DNA from: Larix kaempferi
Lineage: Eukaryota > Streptophyta > Pinopsida > Pinales > Pinaceae
Assembly: GCA_027924585.1 (NCBI GenBank)
Contig: BSBM01000232.1
Span: 32,387,001-32,451,000 of the forward strand
Direction of reading: 5' to 3'
Length of the DNA stretch: 64,000 nucleotides
Position numbers and translations under genes: made by a program. Under the pieces are notes generated by a model. The model saw only the letters and a program-made list of their open reading frames with translations, did no database searches and was not told the origin of the DNA. Shown here piece by piece: positions 43,147 to 54,940 of this stretch; positions within the stretch are counted from its first letter, which is position 1, and every line of letters starts with the position of its first letter.

Positions 43147-43880
43147 TGATTGGAATGAAGGTTGAAGATCGTCTGGAAGGGGCCTCCAACTTCATCTGTT
43201 GGAATTCTAGTGTTCTTCTTCTACTAGAATAAAATGATCTCTTGCAGTTTGTCAATGAGAAGGTCCCAAAACCATAAGCCGAAGAAGACAAATCTTGTTA
43301 GAGGAAGAATGATGCCAGAGCAAGAAGGATTTTAGTTCCTCAAATCTCAGGTAAGAAGACTGCTAGAAAGATGTTCAAGACCATAAAGAAGCTATTTGAA
43401 AATGTGACACTCACATTGAGGAACGAGCTATCAAATATGAAGATGTCCAAGTCAGAACCCATTGCCTCATATTTCATGAGGATCATGGAACTAAGGGACA
43501 AGCTTAGTACCAGTGAAGATCCCATTGATGAAAAGGAGCTTGTCATCACTTCTCTAAATGGTCTCCCACCATCTTGGGAGTCCTTCATCCAAAGCATAAG
43601 CGGCAGATCCAAACTTCCCAAATTTGATAAGCTATGGGTAGATTGCACTTAGGAAGAGACAAGAATCGCAGCACGACAAAAACTTCATGGCACTCAACCT
43701 GAGGAGAATCAAGCATTTGTATCCAATTCCAAGAAAGGTAAGTGAAAGGGAAGAAAGTTTCACAAACACAAGCATCAAGGTAGGATATCAAGTCCTCCTC
43801 CATATTAGAAGAAGGAGGATAAGGATTTGCCTCAAATACAATGCTACTAGTGCAAGAAATATGGTCATTATGTTAGTAAT
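43147..43880 (+). pseudogene. Copia 1 gag
   Basis: Reading through stops: MIGMKVEDRLEGASNFICWN, NDLLQFVNEKVPKP, RKNDARARRILVPQISGKKT, then 43371-43652 FKTIKKLFENVTLTLRNELS, MKMSKSEPIASYFMRIMELR and LVITSLNGLPPSWESFIQSI (UBN2-type copia Gag). A zinc knuckle follows near 43820-43862 (CYxCKKYGHYVSNC, with one stop in it). It would form the particle. At least four stops or frame changes. Confidence 0.85.
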
Positions 43881-44027
43881 TGCCGAAACTCAAACAAAAG
43901 GAAGCATGAAGCCTCAACTGTTGATGTAGAAGAAGATCATCATCACAAGAAGCAAAGGAATGAATATCGTACAGAACTCCTCTTCATATCTGCTTTATCA
44001 GGTACTATTCCCACCACTAGTGATACC

Positions 44028-45281
44028 TGGCTCATAGATAGTGGTGCTTCTAGACACATCACAGGTTATAAAGAAAATCTTTCAAAATTAGTTGAGAACG
44101 ATTCTCATCTCCATGTTGTACTTGGAGATGATACTAACTACATTGTGAAGGGATCTGGGGCTACCTCCCTTCAGCTAGAATCAAGTGATACACTACACTT
44201 GAGTGATGTGCTCTATGTACCTGGTATGAAAAGAAACCTTGTCTCCATCTCAGCCTTGGAGGACAAGGGATATAAAGTATCTTTCTCAAAAGGGAAAGTA
44301 CTTGCTTGGCACAAGAACTCAAGCATGAATACAGCCAAGGTTATTGGTATAAGAAAGGAGAGATTGTATCGTCTAAACACTCCACCAATTCAAGCCCTAG
44401 TCCATGATTCTACATGTATGGGCAAACTATGGCACAGAAGACTAGCTCATCTAAACTATTGATTTCTCCCAGTATTGAAGAATATAGTGACAGGTTTACC
44501 AGTGCTTTAGGTGGACCTTGATGGAAAATGTAGAGGATGTGCACTTGGAAATAATTCCAAGAGATATTTTCCAGATAGTGAAAGTAGATCTAAAGGAATT
44601 CTGGATCTAGTACACTCTGACTTGTGCAGACCCATGACAGTTGCTTCATTGGGCGGATATCATCACTACATGAAATTCTTTGATGACTACTCACGGAATA
44701 CTTGGATATACTTTCTCAAGTCGAAAGAATTTGAGGAAGTACTCAGCAAATTCAAAGAATTCAAAGAACAAGTCGATAATTTGTCAGGAAAGAGGATCAA
44801 GGTCCCGAGATCAGATACTGGTGGAGAATACACCTCTACAGAATTCAATGATTTCTACAACGAAGCAGGAATTAAGAGGGAGCTCACATTTCCTTACAAC
44901 CCTCAACAAAATGGGGTTGCTGAAAGGAAGAATATAACTATTGTAGAGGTATCTAAAGCCATGATACATGACCAGAGTCTACCTATGTTCTTATGGGAAG
45001 AAGCATCTAGAACAGTTGTATATGTACAAAATAGATGCCAACATAAGATAGTGAAGAACATGACTCCAAAAGAAGCTTTCATAGGAGTGAAACTAGAAGT
45101 GGGCTATCTCCGGATCTTTGGTTGTCCAGTCTACATACATGTTACCAAGGAGAAAATGATGAAGTTAGAACCTTCAGGCAAGAAGGGAACCTTTGTGGGA
45201 TACAGTGAGTCTTTAAAGGCTTACATAATCTACATCCCAAGATCCAGAAAGATTGAATTCAGTAGGGATGTGACCTTTTAA
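44028..45281 (+). pseudogene. Copia 1 protease and integrase
   Basis: Protease active site WLIDSGASRHI (44028-44060), then LHLSDVLYVPGMKRNLVSIS. The pre-integrase zinc region has LWHRRLAHLNY (44430s), a stop, and CRGCALGN. Integrase core frame 44511-45281 (256 codons) keeps all three acidic residues: LVHSDLCRPM, RSDTGGEYTS and NGVAERKN, followed by WEEASRTVVYVQNRC and RIFGCPVYIHV. A stop lies near 44460 and the frame ends at SRDVTF. The integrase frame is the best-kept ORF of this element. Confidence 0.9.
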
Positions 45282-45287
45282 GAAGAG

Positions 45288-46347
45288 ATGGTTGTCAGGA
45301 AAGGCAGAGGATCAGACATGCAGATCGATGATGAAGAAATGCTAGAACCAAACGATATGAGATCATCTCCCCCTCTAGTTCAGAGGGAGTTAGCAGAAAA
45401 GGATGAACCCATCGATCCTATTGATCCAGTTGATGTTCCCAGAGATATTGTAGTAGGCCGAAAAAGGCCTAGATGGGAACAACATACTTTGTAGGATGCA
45501 GAGGGGCATGAAGCTCCACATGGTGCTTTCATAGAAAGCAAAAGACCTCAGAGGTTCTCTAGTTATGTAGCATTGATGATTCACATCATTGACTTAGAAC
45601 CAACCACTTATGAAGAAGCATCCATACACCAAGTTTGGGAGGATTCCATGGTGTAAGAATACCAATCCATCATGAAGAATTATGTGTGGGAGGTTGTGCC
45701 GAGACCTGAGGGGAAATTAGTAGTGACTTCCAAGTGGTTATACAAAATCAAGCATGGAGCATATGGGAGTGTTGGAAAAACACAAGGCTAGACTTGTTGT
45801 CGGAGGGTTCTCTCAGAAAGAGGGAGTCGATTATGATGAGACATTTGCTCTTGTGACTCGATATAATTCTATCAGATCGATGATTGCTTCAACTATAAGA
45901 TGGAATTTGCATCAGCATGATGCATACCCCAACCTTTATTACAAGGTTGTAGATGATGAGCCACTGATTTTGGTACTATATGTTGATGACCTATTTCTCA
46001 CTGGAAATTAGAAACTTATCATATGGTGTAAGAAGAGAATCGCCTCTGAGTTCGAAATGAAGGATCTTGGATTGATGCATTAATTCTTGGGATTAGAAGT
46101 ATGGCAGAGGCATAAAGATATTTTCCTAGGCAAAGGAAAATACACCATAGATATTCTCAAGAGATTCAGAATGTTGGACTGCAAATCCATGGCCACTTTG
46201 ATGGATGCAAATTTGAACAAGCTGAGAGACTCTACTTCAGATTCAGATTTGATTGATCCTACTATGTATCTCCAGTTGATTGGGTCCTTGATGTATATAA
46301 CGAACACCAAACCAGATATATGTTTTTTTGTGAATGCTCTCAGCTAG
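45288..46347 (+). pseudogene. Copia 1 reverse transcriptase with internal deletion
   Basis: Linker with acidic part (45288-45494), then VWEVVPRPEGKLVVTSKWLY, a frameshift, KARLVVGGFSQKEGVDYDET, and WNLHQHDAYPNLYYKVVDDE. In normal copia RT about 80 residues (MDVKTAFLNG...YGLKQAPR block) stand between LHQ and PNLYYK; here they are gone without loss of frame. LVLYVDDLFLTGN (YVDD) is kept. 46087-46347 covers the connection region. Because the first catalytic Asp lies in the deleted part, it is inactive. Confidence 0.9.
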
Positions 46348-46350
46348 TTC

Positions 46351-46950
46351 ATGTGCAAACCGAGGAAAATTCACTGGATTGTTGCAAAACATGTGCTCAT
46401 ATACTTGCATGGCACTGTGGAATATGGCCTGAGATATTCTTCAGAATGTGACCTGCGATTACAAGGGTTTATAGACTCAGATTGCATTGGATGTGTTGCA
46501 GATAGGAATATTACTTTTGGACTTTGCTTCAGTTTGGGTTTTGCAGTGATTTTCTGGTGCAGTAGGAAGCATAACTCAATAGCACTAAGTACTGCAGAAG
46601 ATGAGTATATGGCTACTAGTACAGCAACTCGAGAAGCAGTATGGATTTGTAAACTCCTTGCAGGATTGTTTGGCTAGATTCTAGAGCCAGCTGTGATTCA
46701 CTTTGATAACCAGAGCTGTGTGCAAATGTCAGTGAATCATGTATTTCACGACAGGTCGAAGCATATAGAGATTCGATATCACTTCATTCGTGATATGGTG
46801 CAGAAATGTGCGTTCGAATTATAGTATATTTCGATAGATGACCAGACTGCAAATGTTCTCACCAAGCCTCTTTCCAGGCTGAAGTTCGAATACTTTCACG
46901 AAATACTTGGATTAGAAGAGAACGTGTCCCTCCTTGAGAGGGAGAGATGA
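46351..46950 (+). pseudogene. Copia 1 RNase H
   Basis: IAKHVLIYLHGTVEYGL-type start, LQGFIDSDCIGCVADRN (catalytic DSD), SIALSTAEDEYMATSTATRE (catalytic Glu region), a stop, then HFDNQSCVQMSVNHVFHDRS and KHIEIRYHFIRDMVQK, ending VLTKPLSRLKFEYF and ENVSLLERER. A copia RNase H with the usual C-terminal ADxLTK block (ANVLTK here). Two in-frame stops. Confidence 0.9.
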
Positions 46951-46959
46951 TATAGAGAT

Positions 46960-47430
46960 GTTTTACCCTGCATTCACCTAGGTGCCTCTACTCGTCCAGG
47001 TGCTTAGCCAAGTATGGGAGAATTCCCATCGACAGATGAGTCAGACAGGAAATAGATGGTCGGGTTCACCCAGGTGCCTCTACTCATCCAGGTTCTCAGC
47101 TAGGTATGGGAGAAATCCCATCGAAAGATGAGTCGGAAAGACAGTAGATGGTCGGGTTCACACAGGTGCCTCTGCTCGTCCAGGTTCTTATCCAGGTATG
47201 GGAGAAATCCCATCGGTAGATGAGACAAACAGGTAGTATATGGTCATGTGATGATTGCATAGGTACCTCTACTCGTTCAGGTTCTCATCCAGGTATGAGA
47301 GTACCCCATCAGCAGATGAGAAAAACAGGTAGTAGATGGTCGTGCACATCTGCTCATCCAGGTATGGTAGGATCCCATCGGCAGATAAGACGAACAGGTA
47401 GTAGATGGTAAAATCCTATCTCTCGGACAT
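46960..47430. repeat. Minisatellite, about 92-bp unit, 5 copies
   Basis: Landmarks AGATGGTCGGGTTCA recur at 47054 and 47146, with degenerate versions at 47238, 47334 and 47403 (spacings 92, 92, 96, 69). Each unit contains GGTGCCTCTACTCGTCCAGG, GGTATGGGAGAAATCCCATC and GATGAG. It lies just after the copia 1 pol stop, in its 3' untranslated region. Confidence 0.95.
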
Positions 47431-47447
47431 CCATGTAGGATGGAGAG

Positions 47448-49177
47448 TGTTGGCTATACAAATGTTGACCAGAGGTTTTATGAAGACCCAGGTTCTGCGC
47501 GGTTACCTTAAACCAACAAAACCCCTTCGCACCGGCCCTTTCGGCAACAGCTCGCAAGCAGGCTGAGGTCTCACCCAAGGTGTTTCTAATGGGGCACTAC
47601 GGACTTAGATGTCCACAGTGAGTGATGACTATGACGAAGTTCGCAGCAGCGCACCGGCTGTACGTTGCGAGGTCGGACTGCGCGGCGATGGTCAACACCG
47701 CGGCCTGTACCACTATCTTCTCCCTTACTGCAAGACTTAATGTTACACTGCGAGCACTGCTGCTTGACTTCCTACACTTGGACTATTTGCAAAATGCTTA
47801 AAGCAATGAGCTGAATATCACTCATACATTCAGTCATACACTTAACTAACTTACTACTTAATGCTCACTCACACACTTAGACTGTTACTATTTTAAGTAT
47901 AACCCTCAGGTGCAGACTAACTGTTATACATTCGTCGACTGCATTCATTCAGACACATAAACGACTTTCCCCATACTCAAGCAGACGATAGATTCACTGT
48001 CCTTAGAAGCGAAGCTAATATTAACCATACCTCTGTTCATGCAGACTTAACATATCATTCCATACTCTCTTGATGGAAAATGCATATAAAAGCCTCCTCA
48101 TAATAGATTGTGAGCAAATATTCAGACATCCAACTACAGAAACAGATAAATGCAAACACATATATAAACATTCAGTCACACAACACACTATTTAATGTGG
48201 TTCACTCCCTTGGATGGGAAGCTATGTCCACAAGAACTGTGTTTGATATTTCTTTTAATGAAGGGTCACAATTCTTAGCCGCGCACTCAGCTGCGGCTCT
48301 CTTCTTGCTTAGATAGGTATCTGCGCACTCAGCTGCAGAGCCTTTACAATCTATTCTTTATTCAAAAGATATTACAATGCCATAACAATCACCAACAACG
48401 ACCCTTCACCTTGACCAACCCTTCCTATACAAAAATGGTCTTTTTAAATAGATCACGCCCAAAGGTCGTGTCTTTACAACATTGAAGACCGAAACCCTTA
48501 GGGTTTCCAAACCACCATGGTCCCTCTAACCATCATGCCGGCTTCTGATAGCGATTTTGCTGTCATGGAAGTCCTCCACGCCTTAGATCCGTTGCTTTCA
48601 GCCTTCCTGTTGTGCGCACACCAACATGTCATCCACTTCGAGCCGCCCTTCCACTAGCGGACTCGTGCGACTGGCTCATCTCCTAGTCGCTTTCTCTGCA
48701 GTTCGTCCGTCCCTTATCGGCCACGTACAACTAGCTCATCTCCCAGTCGCTTTCCATCCGTCGTTTTCCCCTTAACGGTCACGTACTCTGCTATACACCG
48801 AACTGTCACTTTCCCGATCCACCCTCTGCTTAACAGACTCGTACAGTCAGTCACCTTCCTGATCTGCTTATGCCCTCAACTCGGCATCTTTCGAGCAGTC
48901 TTACCAAAAGTAGACCATCGCCGGTCTATCCACTCCATCTGGTCATCCTCCGTCCAGTACACAACTTTACTGGTTCCACGTGGCCTACTACCTTCGCAGC
49001 ATTGAACCTGTTCAACGCTAATCTTCGCAGCATCCTTCAAAACTCAGTACTGCGCACTGCTTCGCAGTACCCCCAATACTTAGCCAAAATTTACTTATTT
49101 TCTGAGCTGCGCTCAGCTCAGCTCCATCTAGCCTCAAAAATGTTATCAAAAATGGCCCTGTTAGGCCAGGCCCAACA
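47448..49177. mobile_element. Solo LTR, 1,730 bp, nested in copia 1
   Basis: Starts TGTTGGCTATACAAATG and ends GGCCCAACA, flanked by GAGAG on both sides (47443-47447, 49178-49182). No internal element domains. More GC-rich than its surroundings, with C/T-rich stretches. It is unrelated by eye to the solo LTR at 12815-14564. Confidence 0.88.
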
Positions 49178-49366
49178 GAGAGACTCTCTTGGACTCATCG
49201 AAGGACTGGTGAATTTGATGCATGATGACACTTCTCGAAGGACTGAGACTGTGTTGACACCCTTCAGTATGTATAGAGATGATGGAGACAGTATATATGT
49301 ACAGATGAAACCCAGATGATCATGATGTTGATGAAGACCGAAGAATACCTTCCTTGTTGAGAGGGA

Positions 49367-49868
49367 GTGTTGGATTTTGTGCAACTTCGGAAGATATTAT
49401 TATTGTATTTTATTGTACTTGATTGTACCTCCTAAGGCAGTTGAACTTGATGTAATTAATTATGTAAAACCCTTGAAAGAATCAATGTAAACCTTGGGAT
49501 GAAAATCAAGTAAAATAAAAAATAAAAAAAATTATTTGTTGCTCCCCGAGAAAAGTTGGCCCAGTGAGGGTAATTTCCAGTTTGGCACTTGTATAAATAA
49601 GAGGTAAATTGCACCTCATTATTTGCTTATCCACTTCACACAAGTTCGCATCACTTGGAGAGAGAAGTTCACACCTACAGAAGGAGAAGACTATTTTTGG
49701 GTTTCTATCTTTGGAAATCATTTCCATCTTTTCTCTCTCATCATTGTACTCTTTTCTTGGAATTATCATCTCTATACGAAGGTTTTTGGGTTTTCTAGGA
49801 TAAGCTCTTGTGTTATTGTTTTGTGCTTTTTCTTTCTTCTAGTGATCCTATTTATGCATTTGAATCAT
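49367..49868 (+). repeat. Copia 1 3' LTR (end approximate)
   Basis: Begins TGTTGGATTTTGTGCAAC right after the purine tract TTGAGAGGGAG. TATA-like CTTGTATAAATAAGAGG at about 49589-49605. The 3' limit is uncertain (candidate ATTTATGCA at about 49860). Its partner LTR was not found to the left. Confidence 0.75.
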
Positions 49869-49897
49869 TATGCTATGAATGTATGAAAATCTAATAG

Positions 49898-50464
49898 CTT
49901 TAACCCATGCAGAGCCTTCTTCAGTTTGTAGACATGCGTCTATTTGTTTTCAACCTCAAATACTTGTGGTTGTTCTATGTACACTTCTTCTTCAATGACA
50001 CCATTCAGGAAGGTTGTTTTCACATCCATCTGGTGTAACTTCCATTTCATCATGGCTACAAGTTCCACGATGGTTCTAATTGAAGTGTACCTTGCTACAG
50101 GAGAAAATGTTTCTTCATAATCGATTCCTTCCTTTTGAGAGAATCCGCGAGCCACAAATCTAGCTTTGCATTTTTCAATACTTCCATCATCAGCATGTTT
50201 TATCTTGTATATCCATTTGGAAGATACCACGCTTTTACCTTCTGGTTTGGGAACTATGTCCCATACATCATTCTTCATTATAGATTGGTATTCTTCTGTC
50301 ATAGCTTCTACCCATTCTTTCTTTTGAATGGATTCTTCAAAACAAGTAGGTTCTTTGTCTACAAGATCACACATCAAAGCCACATAACTGGAAAATGGAT
50401 TTGGCTTCTTGCTTTCTCTTGAGGAGCCTTTTGGAGCTCCATACATTTCTGCATGTCGAATCAT
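49898..50464 (-). pseudogene. Copia 2 reverse transcriptase, N-terminal half
   Basis: Frame 50464-49940 (174 codons): WVEAMTEEYQSIMKNDVWDI, VVSSKWIYKIKHADDGSIEK, KARFVARGFSQKEGIDYEET, FSPVARYTSIRTI and HQMDVKTTFLNGVIEEEVYI (catalytic Asp in MDVKT). It continues after a stop as HVYKLKKALHGLK and then breaks. This part is nearly undamaged, but YVDD is missing. Confidence 0.92.
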
Positions 50465-50524
50465 TTCATAAGCCCAAGTTGGATTTCTCTTGAGATAGAA
50501 GGGTCATGGATGGAGGTTCTTGGG

Positions 50525-51540
50525 CTACAACATATCATGATATGCCGGAGTCTCATCATCGATAGAGGGTGCAAATTTTGTAACTCTAGGAGCTACATCT
50601 TCGCCATATACTTCTTCATGTTGGCACTTTATGGAATTCTTGAGAGCTGCATCTTCATCAAATGTTACATCCCTGATAATCTCCATGTGATGATAACTTG
50701 GTATATAGATCTTGAAGGCCTCGAACACCTCACAGTATCCAACAAATATTCCTTTCTTTCCGGAAGGATCCAACTTGGTTCTATTCTCTTTTGGAACATG
50801 AACAGAAACTGGACAACCAAATATCTTGAGATGACTTACCTTTGGTTTCTTTCCTATGAACATATCTTCAGGGGTTTTGAACCCAAGTGCACTATGGGAT
50901 ATTCTATTTTGGACATATATTGTTGTCCTTGCTGCTTTAACCCATAGATGCATAGGAAGATCTTGATCATGGATCATGGTCTTCACGACTTCCATAATAG
51001 TTCGATTATTTCTTTCAGCAACACCATTTTTTTGAGGATTATAGGGAGTGGTAAGATCCCTCTTAATCCTAGCATCCTTGCAAAAGGATTCAAATTCTTT
51101 AGAGGTATATTATCCTCCATTATCTGACCTGAGTGTCTTGATCTTTCTTTCTAAAGGATTCTCTATCAAGGCTTTGAATTCCTCGAAATTTTCGAATACC
51201 TCATCTTTTGTCTTCAAAAAATAAACCCAAGTCTTTCTATAAAATCATCAATGAATGTAACATAATATACGTCATACCCACATAACGATGTTGAAGGCAT
51301 TGCTCCACATACATCTGAATGGATAAGTTCCAATATCCCTTCGTCTTGGTGTCGCTCTTTCGAAAATGATTCTTTATGTTATTTCCATTTGCACACCCTT
51401 TGCATATTCCTTCATGATCAATCTTTAGGTCAGGTAATCCTGTTACTACCTTGCTTACATGTGGTAAGGATTTGTAGCTTATGTGAGCAATCCTTATATG
51501 CCATAGTTCACATGGACTTGTAGTATCATGAATCAAAGCT
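50525..51540 (-). pseudogene. Copia 2 integrase
   Basis: 51536-51237: ELWHIRIAHISYKSLPHVSK and HEGICKGCANGNNIKNHF (H-H-C-C zinc region). Frameshifts follow between 51237 and 51000, where the acidic core residues should lie (HSLMIL, TLRSDNGG-like sequence near 51120). 50995-50525: TMIHDQDLPMHLWVKAARTT, LKIFGCPVSVHVPKENRTK and SGKKGIFVGYCEVFEAFKIY, the integrase C-terminal part. The core is broken by several stops. Confidence 0.85.
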
Positions 51541-51545
51541 AGTTC

Positions 51546-52110
51546 TTAATGTCCTTTTAGTTTATATATACCTCCTTCTTCTATTCCAATAACAATTGCA
51601 TATTCTATAGATTTTCCTTTGGGCCACATGAGAACTTCTCCATCTATAAAGGAAACCCTAAATCCTTTCTTATCTAAACTTGAGATAGAAATTAGGTTCT
51701 TCTTTAGGCTTGGTACATATAGTACATCCTTCATCTTCATCGAGGTTCCTGAATCAGCCTTGTCGGTGGCTTCTCCTATTCCATTAATAGGGTATTCATA
51801 ATCATCTCCTAATGATACCTTTTGAGGGGAGTTCTTTTCTTCTAGACTAGAGATATTCTTCTTCTAACCTGCCATGTGATTTGAAGCACCGCTATCAATC
51901 ATCCATGTGTCATTTCTAGGTGTCACAGACCCAGAGAGAGCGGAGAATAAAACATATTCTTCTACTTCTTCTTTTGCTTGCTTCCTGGGAGGTTCTTCTT
52001 CTTCGACTAAGTGAGCATTATGTCTTTTGTTGTTATTCTTCTTGTATTCTTATTTTCTATCTGGACAATCTTTGGCAATATGTCCCGTCTTATCACAACG
52101 GAAACATTGA
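51546..52110 (-). pseudogene. Copia 2 zinc knuckle and protease region
   Basis: Complete zinc knuckle CFRCDKTGHIAKDC (about 52108-52068), then after frame changes DTWMIDSGASNHMAG (51912-51870), the canonical copia protease active site, and 51740-51546 MKMKDVLYVPSLKKNLISIS, ending the protease domain. Stops lie between the blocks. Confidence 0.88.
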
Positions 52111-52217
52111 TAAGAAGAGAAGTATCTTCACTTATGGTTTCCCTTCTTATAATTTTGAAACTTCATAGGAGAGTGAAACTCCTTATGGTTTTCCTTCTTG
52201 AAACGAGGTTTTCCCTT

Positions 52218-52886
52218 TCATCTCTTAGTATGGGTAGCTAGAGCTTGATCATCATCTCTGAGTAGCGCTTCTCGATTTGCCACTCTAGCCTCCTCTTGGA
52301 CACATTCTTCCCATACAACTTCAAATAGTAGACTTTCCTTTCTTGCACACATTGTCTGGATAAAAGAATCCCAAGGTCTAGTAAGACCATTGAGAGCAGT
52401 CATCACTAATTCATATTCGTCAAGCTTGTCTCCAATTGCTTCTAGTTGTTCTTTAATTTGAGAAACCCTTGTAAAGTATTCTTGGATAGATTCACCTTGA
52501 TTCATCTTCATGATTTTGAGTTGGGTTCTCAAATTCATCTTCTGATTGATGTTTCTTCCTTCATACATTCTTGATAGGGCATCAAACATTTCCTTTGGAA
52601 TTTTCTTGGAGGATACTTGAGGAATCAAGTGATCCTTAGTAGAGTCTGCTATGATCCTCATAGCTCTAACCATATCCTTCTTATGCTTTTCCTTAGCTTC
52701 ATCTTCTTCGGGTTCTGGTACAACTTCTTTAACAAATTTTGAAAGATCATTCTCCTCTAGAATGAGTCCAATCCTATACTTCCAAGCACAAAATTTCTCT
52801 ATGCCTTCCAACTTGTCATCAAGCTTAGTGCTTGGGGCCATCTTATCCCAGAGAGCAGAGAATAACCAAAAAATGAAATTTCTCAA
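52218..52886 (-). pseudogene. Copia 2 gag
   Basis: 222 codons open: KLEGIEKFCAWKYRIGLILE, EMFDALSRMYEGRNINQKMN, LRTQLKIMKMNQGESIQEYF and MTALNGLTRPWDSFIQTMCA. This is a UBN2-type copia Gag. The annotated Met at 52886 lies upstream of the usual start; MAPSTKLDDKLEG (52841) is a likelier start. The zinc knuckle follows in another frame. Almost intact. Confidence 0.9.
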
Positions 52887-53244
52887 AAGTAAAAACTGTA
52901 CTCACCAAAACATGCGCTTGACTGAGGCGAGTATGTTGGTACACTTGGTTTATGAAGATTCCAAAATTTCACCCTTGAAATTTGACTTACGAAATTCTGA
53001 TCTGTAGTTTCTAGATTTCTGGTTTTCTGGTTTTTTCTGGTCCAAAGTCAAACTAGGGTTTGACTTTCTGGAAGATTCACCCACTGAAAAATTTCGATCT
53101 CTGTGCCAATAGATCCGCCTAGGAGAGGCACGCTTTCTTATATCACTTGCACTCAAAAATTCCACTTCTGTGAGAAACCCTATTTTTTATGCTCGGAGAG
53201 AGAGAGAGAGAGAGAGACTTACCTTATGAAAGTTTTTATTTTCA

Positions 53245-53260
53245 GGATATCTCTGATACA
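53245..53260 (-). promoter_or_regulatory. Copia 2 primer-binding site (tRNA-Met type, diverged)
   Basis: Minus strand TGTATCAGAGATATCC directly follows the LTR end TAACA; compare the usual TGGTATCAGAGC. Confidence 0.7.
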
Positions 53261-53869
53261 TGTTAATATTATATGCTACTAAAGACTAAATTTTTGCTTT
53301 CATGAGCATTCAATACAATTTCACAATAGCAGCATAACAAGGATCTCTGAAAGATGCACAATCACAAAGTACACAACAATATATCCTGGGAAACAGTCAA
53401 GGGGAAGAAAACCCAGCAAGAACTTCCTCAATATAGATGACCAAAGTACAATGCCCAAAATAGGTCTCACAAATAAGAGAGACAAACCCTAAACTCTAGA
53501 GCCAAGTCAATCCTCCTCCTCCTTCACAGAACTCTCTCTCTCTCCTAATGCGCAATGCACAAGTGAGTGAATGGTACAAATGAGAGGAACTCACTCTCTA
53601 TTTATACTTTACTTTTCACTTGACTTTTAACCCAGCTAGGTCGGCCCCACTTTAACTAACTATGCCGACCTCTCCTAGAAAGACTCAAATAATATTATAT
53701 TACATTCATTTGGGCACTAATGAACCGACTTACAATGGAGGTTTTACCTCATGACTTTTACATGATCAAATATAATAATGGAATCCCCGAATGGAGATAA
53801 AACATCCCCGACGGAGTTACAATAATAAAATACAAGTAGAATATTCTTTGAAGTTACATTAATTTAACA
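53261..53869 (-). repeat. Copia 2 5' LTR (609 bp)
   Basis: Minus strand begins TGTTAAATTAATGTAAC and ends ATATTAACA. TATA box GTATAAATAGAGAG on the minus strand at about 53602-53615. It resembles the LTR of copia 3 (59976-60568) in layout and in several blocks, including the TATA region. Confidence 0.85.
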
Positions 53870-54916
53870 CATAGACTTTTGGATCTTCAACATAAGACAT
53901 CCACCCGCTTTAAGGTCCCTTACACATGTGCATGCAAACAACAAGGAGGATCAATTGTTAACATCAATTGGTTTCCATTTAACGACTTATACACTATATA
54001 CAAGGTCTGAAATTTTCTCAAACAGAGGTCTGAAGTTATTTATTACAGTCAGCGATATTGGTATACTTATATGATTAACTAGTTAAAATTTGAAGTGTTC
54101 ATTTCATGCATCTCTTATGATATTTGTTGCCACAAACTTGATATCAAAGGAAGGTAGCCCACTGTTGTTACTAAAATTGCATTTGGAAACATATTGTGAT
54201 TGACATCACTCTGACATATTTACAATTTGGTGCATAAGGGTTAGAAGTGAAATTGGTTCAAAGTGCAAGTGATATTGCTCATACATATCTTGTTCTTTTA
54301 ATTACTTTGCAATTGTCACAAGTTGATAATGATAACTCTGCTAAACTGCTGCTAATATATTCTCATACATATCTAATACAAATGTTATTTGGTTTCTATT
54401 AAATGGTTGAGTGTTGGAATTTATCTTGAGATCATATCTTATACTATTAGCACCAAATTTTGTGCCACCTTATGCTGTTGTTTAAAGCTGACATTATCAT
54501 ACAAATTTTATTGTCATATTATACCAGTTGCATAATTATTTGTGATGATCATACTCTCTTGTCATTGGTACTTACTCTCAATTGATGTTCTATACATATG
54601 ATAGTTGACTAATCGTTTGATGAATGACTTTATTTCCATTGATTGTGAATACACTAACGTCACATGTTTGACATCTACAAAGTGCATGATTACATAGTAT
54701 GTCTTCTTCATTCACATAAACATTATTACTCAAGGCACTAATCACTGATATATTGTTTAGAAGACATAGAATCTAAGTGTTTATAGATCGTTGAAGGGAT
54801 ATCCCCTTGGAGGTTCTGACTCTACGAAGAAGTTGGAGAAGTGGCTAAGGTGACATTGGTCACTCTCTCTTGCATTTGTTTATCAGATACTAGCCCTGCT
54901 AGTTCATCCGGTAACA
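53870..54916 (+). repeat. Left LTR of element G
   Basis: Repeated at 58912-59958 with scattered substitutions. Ends CATCCGGTAACA. It abuts the copia 2 LTR without a gap on its left. Confidence 0.8.
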
Positions 54917-54920
54917 TTTT

Positions 54921-54940
54921 TGGCCTCGTTGCTGGGGACC
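54921..54940 (+). promoter_or_regulatory. Element G primer-binding site, tRNA-Asp type
   Basis: TGGCCTCGTTGCTGGGGACC, four bases after the LTR end; compare TGGCGCCGTTGCCGGGGA in the element at 8793-10983. Confidence 0.75.

Larger units (their letters stand above)
43147..49868 (+). mobile_element. Ty1/copia retrotransposon 1 (plus), 5' LTR not found, with nested solo LTR
   Basis: Order gag, protease, integrase, RT, RNase H is copia-type. Then follow a 92-bp minisatellite (46960-47430), a 1,730-bp solo LTR (47448-49177), a purine tract TTGAGAGGGAG and a 3' LTR beginning TGTTGGATTTTG (49367). A large in-frame deletion in RT and many stops make it inactive. The right edge near 49868-49897 is directly joined to the truncated copia 2 on the opposite strand. 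Confidence 0.85.
49898..53869 (-). mobile_element. Ty1/copia retrotransposon 2 (minus), truncated in RT
   Basis: Minus strand: 5' LTR (53869-53261), tRNA-Met type PBS, leader, gag, protease, integrase and the first half of RT. It stops at ALHGLK (expected YGLKQAPR) where sequence changes abruptly at 49897/49898 next to the copia 1 LTR. YVDD, RNase H and 3' LTR are lost. Confidence 0.9.

Noticed and set aside
49609-49886. Plus ORFs with hydrophobic sequence in the copia 1 LTR
   Set aside because: They lie in the R/U5 part of the LTR downstream of the TATA box; no homology recognised.
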